The notes under the pieces were generated by a model, which saw only the letters and a program-made list of their open reading frames with translations, searched no databases and had not been told where the DNA came from. Of a DNA stretch of 64,000 nucleotides, positions 58,570 through 64,000 are shown piece after piece. Source of the DNA: Ceriagrion tenellum (Eukaryota; Arthropoda; Insecta; Odonata; Coenagrionidae); NCBI GenBank assembly GCA_963169105.1, contig OY720636.1, positions 79,906,123 through 79,970,122 on the forward strand, in the 5' to 3' direction. The first letter of the stretch is position 1; every line of letters begins with the position of its first letter. Both the position numbers and the translations under genes were made by a program.

Positions 58570-58938
58570 CCCTCCATGCTGGTCTATCCTGTACTGTCCC
58601 CCTCCCTCCCCCAGAGGACTTCGTGACTCCTGACGTTCTTTATGTCCACCGACATAATATTTCTTCGTCTTCCTCTCTCCCTCTCTTTCCCTCCATCACT
58701 TCTCTTCTGATATTCTTTTCAGTTGGCAATCTTTCCTCAGGACGTGCCCCATCCAGTTCACCTTTCTCTTTCCAATTGATGTGAGAATAGTCCTTTCTCA
58801 TTCATCCTTTCCAGACCTCCCTCGTTTCTGTCATTTTCACTTAATTTTAAATCTTTCCATTCTCCACCATAGCGAGATTTCAAAACCCTCTAGATATTTC
58901 CCCCTTTTCCTCCTAACTTTCCATGTTTCTGATCCATA
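58570..58938 (-). pseudogene. LINE fragment, C-terminal region
   Basis: The minus strand reads YGSETWKVRRKRGKYLEGFE, then with frame breaks SHQLEKEKGELDGARPEER, and in another frame MGHVLRKDCQLKRI. The YGSETW start and the GHVLRKD block are typical of the same RTE/Jockey-like C-terminal region as family B, but the copy is more diverged. It is cut at YGSETW, where an opposite-strand LINE begins. Confidence 0.6.
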
Positions 58939-59671
58939 AATCTGATCCATTATACTTTTTAATGAGGACCCTTGGAAAAAGTTGTAAGAAAACCAAGGAT
59001 TTCGCCTATAAGGCATTTGTTAGGCCCATTTTAGAGTATGGGGCGTCAGTCTGGGACCCTTATTTGGGAGGGGAGATAAAGCAATTAGAAAAAGTTCAGC
59101 TTTTAGCCGCAAGATTTGTAATGCGAAATTTTAAAAGGAAGGCTAGTGTAACGGAGATGATGAGGGTATTGGGCTGGACGTCACTAGAATCGAGGAGGAG
59201 GAAAGCACGTCTCAAGTGCATGCATAAGGCGTGATCCTGCGTGGAGGGATATAGCCAAAAGGTTAAACAAGCCTAGTTATCCGGCGAAAAGGGATCATAA
59301 ATATAAGATAGAGCCTCCAAGGCAGCTTTCAAATTCATTGAAATATTCCTTCCTGCATCGGGGGATAAAGGATTGGAATGAGTTGTCCGAGAAAGTGCTA
59401 GAGCCCTTCCCAAGTAGGACACCGTTGTTGATAACGAGATTGAGGGGAGTTGTACTGTGAGGGTTTTTCCCCCTATGTTTTTATAAGGTAATAACTTTGC
59501 TTTTTTTGAATTTTGGCAATGTCTTTGTTTTAATTTTTACATGTATGTACATTATGTACATACATTTTTACATGTATGTATGTAGGTATTTGCTCGGTGC
59601 ATGCCGATCTGTGTTACCGCCGGACCATTTGGTCTACTTGTAGCAATTTCTTAATAATAATAATAACAAAG
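58939..59671 (+). pseudogene. LINE with (TAA)n tail, C-terminal reverse-transcriptase region
   Basis: The plus strand encodes RTLGKSCKKTKDFAYKAF, VRPILEYGASVWDP, KQLEKVQLLAARFVM and MMRVLGWTSLESRRRKARL up to about 59,234. After a frame break it continues DPAWRDIAKRLNKPSYPAKR, KYSFLHRGIKDWNEL and ends near RLRGVVL at 59,459. A 3' region of about 200 bp follows and ends in TTCTTAATAATAATAATAAC. The tail marks the 3' end of the insertion. Layout is CR1/I-like. Confidence 0.78.
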
Positions 59672-59946
59672 CACAACACTTCTAGTAAAACATTGAGCAA
59701 ATCTTTTCCTTTAGCCTGTGTCGATTGATTTGGTTGAAAGTATTTTGTTGACTTTACTGAAGACTGCCCTTCCTTGTGATATCCTACTTCTTATTTACTC
59801 CGTTCAACTTCCATTCCTTGTTATAAAACTTCCGAGGCATACAAAGGGTGGTATTTGTTCCTGCCTTTTTCCATCGATGGTCACATTTAGAACTCCTTCC
59901 TCTTTTCCTGCGTTTTCCGGCAAACATTTCAATCCCTCTAGGTAAT
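59672..59946 (-). pseudogene. LINE family B, inverted upstream part
   Basis: The minus strand reads NVTIDGKRQEQIPPFVCLGS, ISQGRAVFSKVNKILSTKS and, near its end, RFAQCFTRSV. In the family this comes directly before SVALYGSETW. That next block is on the plus strand immediately to the right, so the element is split at one point with the 5' part inverted. Confidence 0.75.
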
Positions 59947-60365
59947 TCGTAGCACTCTATGGATCGGAAACATGAACCTTGGAAAAAGCTGATCAGAAAA
60001 GACTGGACGCATTCATAACCTCGTGCTGGAGGAGGAATTTGAAGATAAAATGGACGGACGAAATAAGAAATGATGAAGTGTACAGAAGATTGAAAGATGA
60101 AACGACCTATTATGTAACTCTACACAAAAAAGAAGAACGAGTCGAACAGGACACGCCTCGAGAGACAATGGGTTTTTTGAGGAACGTAATTGAAGGTAAA
60201 ATAGAGGGAAAAGTCCCCAGACGAAGACCCAGGAATAAGTTCACGGACCAAATAGAGAGGAAAGTACAAAGAAAAGATACGGGGTAAGGGAACTGGAATT
60301 AGATGGGGAAGGGTGGAGGACTGCAGTCAATCAATTTTGTGATTGAAAGATCAACGATGAGATAA
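59947..60365 (+). pseudogene. LINE family B, C-terminal region and 3' end
   Basis: The plus strand starts VALYGSET, has a stop replacing the usual tryptophan, then TLEKADQKRLDAFITSCWRR, NLKIKWTDEIRNDEVYRRL, NVIEGKIEGKVPRRRPRNKF and ends around GGACTGCAGTCAATCAATT. It pairs with the minus-strand piece to its left as the two halves of one insertion. Translation is open for about 100 residues, so it is among the better-kept family B copies. Confidence 0.78.
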
Positions 60366-62775
60366 TTATTTATATCCCAAGTCAATTATGTTGGTGACAT
60401 TTGTGAGAACAGCAATCTGTATTATATCGAAGAAGACTCAGCGTCGTTAATTTTACTTTGGTTCCAAATTTTTGCGGATATTGTCGGGCAACTACTTTTG
60501 GCATTAGTGGAATCCACTTGGGAAACATCAACCTTGTTTCAATCCGCCCTTTAATTTTGAAACATCCGATGGTTCACCACGTCGCGGTTTTCGAGAAAGA
60601 AATATATATATATTTTTCACCCTTCTTAAAGTTCCACATCCTTAGCGCGGGAGACCTTTCCTGCCGTCACGAGGTTGACCCATTGATGTACCCTATTGCC
60701 CTTTTGGTGAAGGGCCTTCTCCTCACCTTTCAGAGGCGTCCCCCGTCGTCATTTTAAAAAGCTTTCATGCCCTTTTCGTCGCCTGTACCCAGTCGCGTCG
60801 CGTCGGTATGGCGTACTGCGAGTCATAGGCGAACGAAAACGAAAGAAAAGATCCCATCGATATTTTTTGAGCCTGGCAGAATTCCTATCGTGCAAGAAGA
60901 GGGATGAGAGAGCAGCATTCGACAGAGGGAAAGTTTTGGGACGTCGTGAAACTTGGTGTCGACGAGGTTGAGTGTGCGACGCGAGATTTCCAAACCGCCG
61001 GAGCTCATTTCATTTCAGCGAAATATTTTACGTCGCCAGTTTAAAAAAAATTATTTCATGTAAATACTTCTTCGGGAAAAATCTTAAAGGACAATACGTA
61101 ATATTTAAGCTTTTACTACGTTGCGAAAACAGTTAGTTACAGTAATTATACTGACCCCAGCCTCCATGTTATTTCGACAGGATTTGTTATCACGTGATTT
61201 TAGCGAACTGAGGATAGGGTATAATTATCTTCAGGCTTAAAACATTTAACAATGAATATCAAATGTCAATTTAAGATAAACATTTAAAATAGACTTGGTA
61301 AACAAGATAAACAGCAGAGGCTTCCCTTGGCAGAGTCACCATATTCATCAAAAAACGCCGGCTATGTGCTCCGAATGACATCGGAAGTCTGCAATGTAAA
61401 TCTTAAGTTCTCGTGTCATATTACCAATGGCCTAAGCTGAAAAAAGTATATTTGGTGTCTCTATATTTAGAGCATGTTATAACAGTTTTTGAACAGTATT
61501 ATTCGGACGAAAATTGAAATAAAAAAAGTTATGTGGGGTGATGCAACTGTACTGTCATTAAAGAAATGTATTTCAGCATAAAAGTTCATCATTTTAAAAC
61601 CAAATATCTTCGTTAAAATATCCATGACCTATTAATATTTTACACCATTGGATATTAGAAGTCTTTTTTTATTATTTATATTCAAATCAAGATAGTTTTT
61701 TGGGGCATGTGTAAAATTAAGGTTCATCCTTAAGTTTTGCTTTATTATTTTTCGGGGAATATTCAAATATTTTCATCGGAGGAAGACGTGTCTTCCGAGA
61801 TTGGTCGAGGCTCAAAATCTCGCCGTTTTCGTGAACCAAATTTGTGCAGCGTGCTCTTATAATCCACACTCTTGAGGTGTGGGTCAAAAGTCAACTTGTG
61901 AGTCGAGTTAAGGCCACCATGCGTAATCGCCGTAGCCTGAAAACTTGCGCTGGGTAAAGTTTTTGTGCAGTATGATTTTGGTCCTTGTCACGGATTTTTT
62001 TTATTCGTTTATCTCAGTATGGTCTCCCTCACGAACTGACTTCGTCTTTCTCCGAAGTCCCCCATTCCCCCCCCCTCCCCGCCGCCTCTCATGTCTGCAT
62101 CGTCTCCAAAGATATTTGGGTTCATGACCTACACACGCTCTCCTTCTACTCCTTTTCTTTCCGCCTCTCCAATGTGTCTAGCCTCGATTTACTGATATGA
62201 CGACCACTCCGCCCGGCTCTCTCGAGTTTCGCTGCTCCGGCAAGATACCGCAAGTGAGCCACAGAGAGAGGATTACAAAAATAAAAAGATTTAGTCGCAG
62301 TTTTTTCTTTCGCCCGAGGAAGTTATAAATGTACATCTACGGAGAGAGGATGGTTTGTGGAAAATATCTTCCTAAGCTTTTGTTTGGCGGGAAACTGGGC
62401 TATCTCTATGAAACAGTGAACTCCTACAAGTTTTGCGTCTAATGCCGGATTGGGGAATGGATCAGGTCTGCCATTTCCCTGCCGACGGAACGTCATTATT
62501 ATACCGTTCAACCCCAGTGAATACTAGGACTATCAGAGTTATTCGATTACCGGGTTCCCACTAGTCTGTAAGTATATATTCTACCCATAACTTTCTGGAA
62601 AGTCCATTTTCTCGAACTGCTTCCACTTTGTAAACGGAATTATGTAACAAAAAATTTATGGTGCATCTTTTTTCAAGGTGTACTTCACTAAAATTAATCC
62701 AAAAATGTGAATATAACACCATGATGATCCATTTTATGGTGTATACCTAAAATAATTTGGGGCCGACTGTGTTAC
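60366..62775. other. No recognised feature
   Basis: Mixed to AT-rich sequence without a gene I can support. A short pyrimidine- and C-rich stretch lies at about 62,059-62,090. Confidence 0.35.
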
Positions 62776-63505
62776 ATACATACATACCCATCACGCCGTT
62801 CCCTTCCGGGGTAGGCACAGTCAAAATGTTTCACTCATAAATACATATTTGTACACCTAACTCTCCTTCAATAATTTCCTCAATAATGACCTATCCTTGC
62901 AAACCTCTTTTGTCTCATTTACCCCCATACACTGTTTCATACACGCCCTCCTGTTTTCTAATACTCCTTATATTCCTCCTCCTAAGAATTTCCTCAACCA
63001 CATTCAACCACAACTTTCTGGGCCTACCTCTACCTCTCACACCATTCATTCTACTCTCATATATCTGTTTCGTTATTCGACTGTCATCCATTCTCTCCAC
63101 ATGGCAAAACCAACGAAGCAGACTCCTTTCATACACGTCCATTACTGGAGCATTTAACCCACATTTATTCATGACCCACTCATTCCTGACCCTATCCATC
63201 CTACTTTTGCCACAAATACTCCTCAGATAACTCATACCCACGGCGTTTAGTCTACTCTTATGTCTATCTTGACATACCCATATTTCACTACCATATAGCA
63301 AAGTGGGGAGAAGTACACTTTTGTACACGGCGATTTTCGCTTCCTTAGACAAGCACTCATTCCTTGATATGCTCCACATGCTACCTACCACTTTCCTTCC
63401 AGCATTCGCACGTCTCTTTATCTCCTCATCTATTCTTCCATCTTTCGCATACATCTTACCTAAGTACACGAAATCTGTGTTAATCACCGAAAAAATATAA
63501 TTCAC
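62776..63505 (-). pseudogene. LINE family C, C-terminal region with (TATG)n 3' end
   Basis: The minus strand is open over about 197 residues: INTDFVYLGKMYAKDGRI, IKRRANAGRKVVGS, AKIAVYKSVLLPTLLYGS, YLRSICGKSRMDRVRNEWV, SLLRWFCHVERMDD and VRGRGRPRKLWLNVVEEIL. The blocks are those of RTE-type endonuclease-reverse transcriptases after the palm. Its 3' region matches the nested copy at 28,273-28,767 and ends in a TATG repeat at 62,776-62,790. The long open frame suggests relative youth. The polymerase core is not included. Confidence 0.8.
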
Positions 63506-64000
63506 TATCTATCATTATCCCGACAGGGCCTTTCTCGCCGAAAAATTTCTGTACAACTTCTTCGAAACATTGGCTGAGCAATAACATGTTTTCGATATTG
63601 TTGTTGGTCAGTATTTACAAACTTCATATTTGCCATGCACTGTTACTTGTTCTAAGAAAATTTATCCTTATGGTGGACCCAAGTATGAAGCAAAATGCTT
63701 CATATGTGTTAATCTCGCTAATATCGTGTGAATTGAATACCTCTTGTATATTCTTGGAAAATGGATTTGGCGCGAAAACTATTAAGTAACGTCCTCTAAA
63801 ATGTCATGCATTTATTAATTCAAATATCACGTCATGCCATTGTATCACATGAGTCATCGTAGGTACGACGTGCACGGGCAAGTAGTCTCTTTATGAACGT
63901 CTTATATAATTATGAATGGGGATTTCTTATTTGTTTTGGCCCTCAAAGCCGCGATGTATAGGTGCATGAAAGGGAGACAGCCCGTCCACAATACGTGCCT
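63506..64000. other. Unassigned; short minus-strand peptide
   Basis: On the minus strand at about 63,500-63,615 a short frame reads ENMLLLSQCFEEVVQKFF, then GEKGPVGIMIDSEL. It may be the frame-shifted upstream part of the LINE family C copy or another element. The remainder shows nothing recognised. Confidence 0.3.

Overview
This window looks like non-coding DNA from a large, repeat-rich metazoan nuclear genome, most likely an arthropod. The arthropod call is an inference from the mix of non-LTR retrotransposon (LINE) relics, tRNA-derived SINEs and a mariner-type transposase remnant. There are no operons, no prokaryotic gene spacing and no CRISPR. I recognise no host protein-coding exon and no functional tRNA or rRNA gene. 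Every protein similarity I can defend is a decayed piece of a transposable element. A polypyrimidine tract plus 3' splice site abutting a 5' splice site at 26,932-26,961 fits part of the window lying inside a long plus-strand intron, but that rests on one site. Layout: 0-9 kb has a MITE-like element with terminal inverted repeats (91-701), fragments of LINE family A (tails built on TAGATG), two tRNA-derived SINEs and copy 1 of a 460-bp MITE (4,812-5,271). 8-15 kb has a SINE, a near-identical 122-bp duplication, an inverted pair of another short repeat, a GC-rich block and a LINE fragment. 18-25 kb has a nested TIR element, a 27-bp AT minisatellite, a minus-strand LINE with a probable poly(A) tail, a SINE and a perfect 73-bp hairpin. 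27-35 kb has a LINE inserted in another LINE with a visible target-site duplication, a four-copy tandem repeat of about 180 bp, a LINE-derived 562-bp tandem array and a 62-bp minisatellite. 38-46 kb has a TIR element carrying a LINE reverse-transcriptase fragment, a foldback MITE, a LINE joined to a mariner remnant, MITE copy 2, an 86-bp hairpin, a tandem of hairpin motifs and another LINE fragment. 46,355-54,061 is the dominant structure: 47 head-to-tail copies of a 164-bp satellite. 54.5-55.6 kb has six diverged tandem copies of a different unit of about 180-210 bp. 58.5-64 kb is mostly LINE relics, including one split into opposite strands in the way expected of a 5' inversion. The elements do not form a pathway. 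The two points that go beyond routine repeat annotation are (i) a recurring motif, CTGAWGA then a short hairpin then GAAAC, embedded in several otherwise unrelated inverted-repeat elements and resembling a hammerhead-ribozyme core with a consistent deviation, and (ii) the candidate recursive splice site. All calls come from reading alone, with no database search, so family names are approximate.
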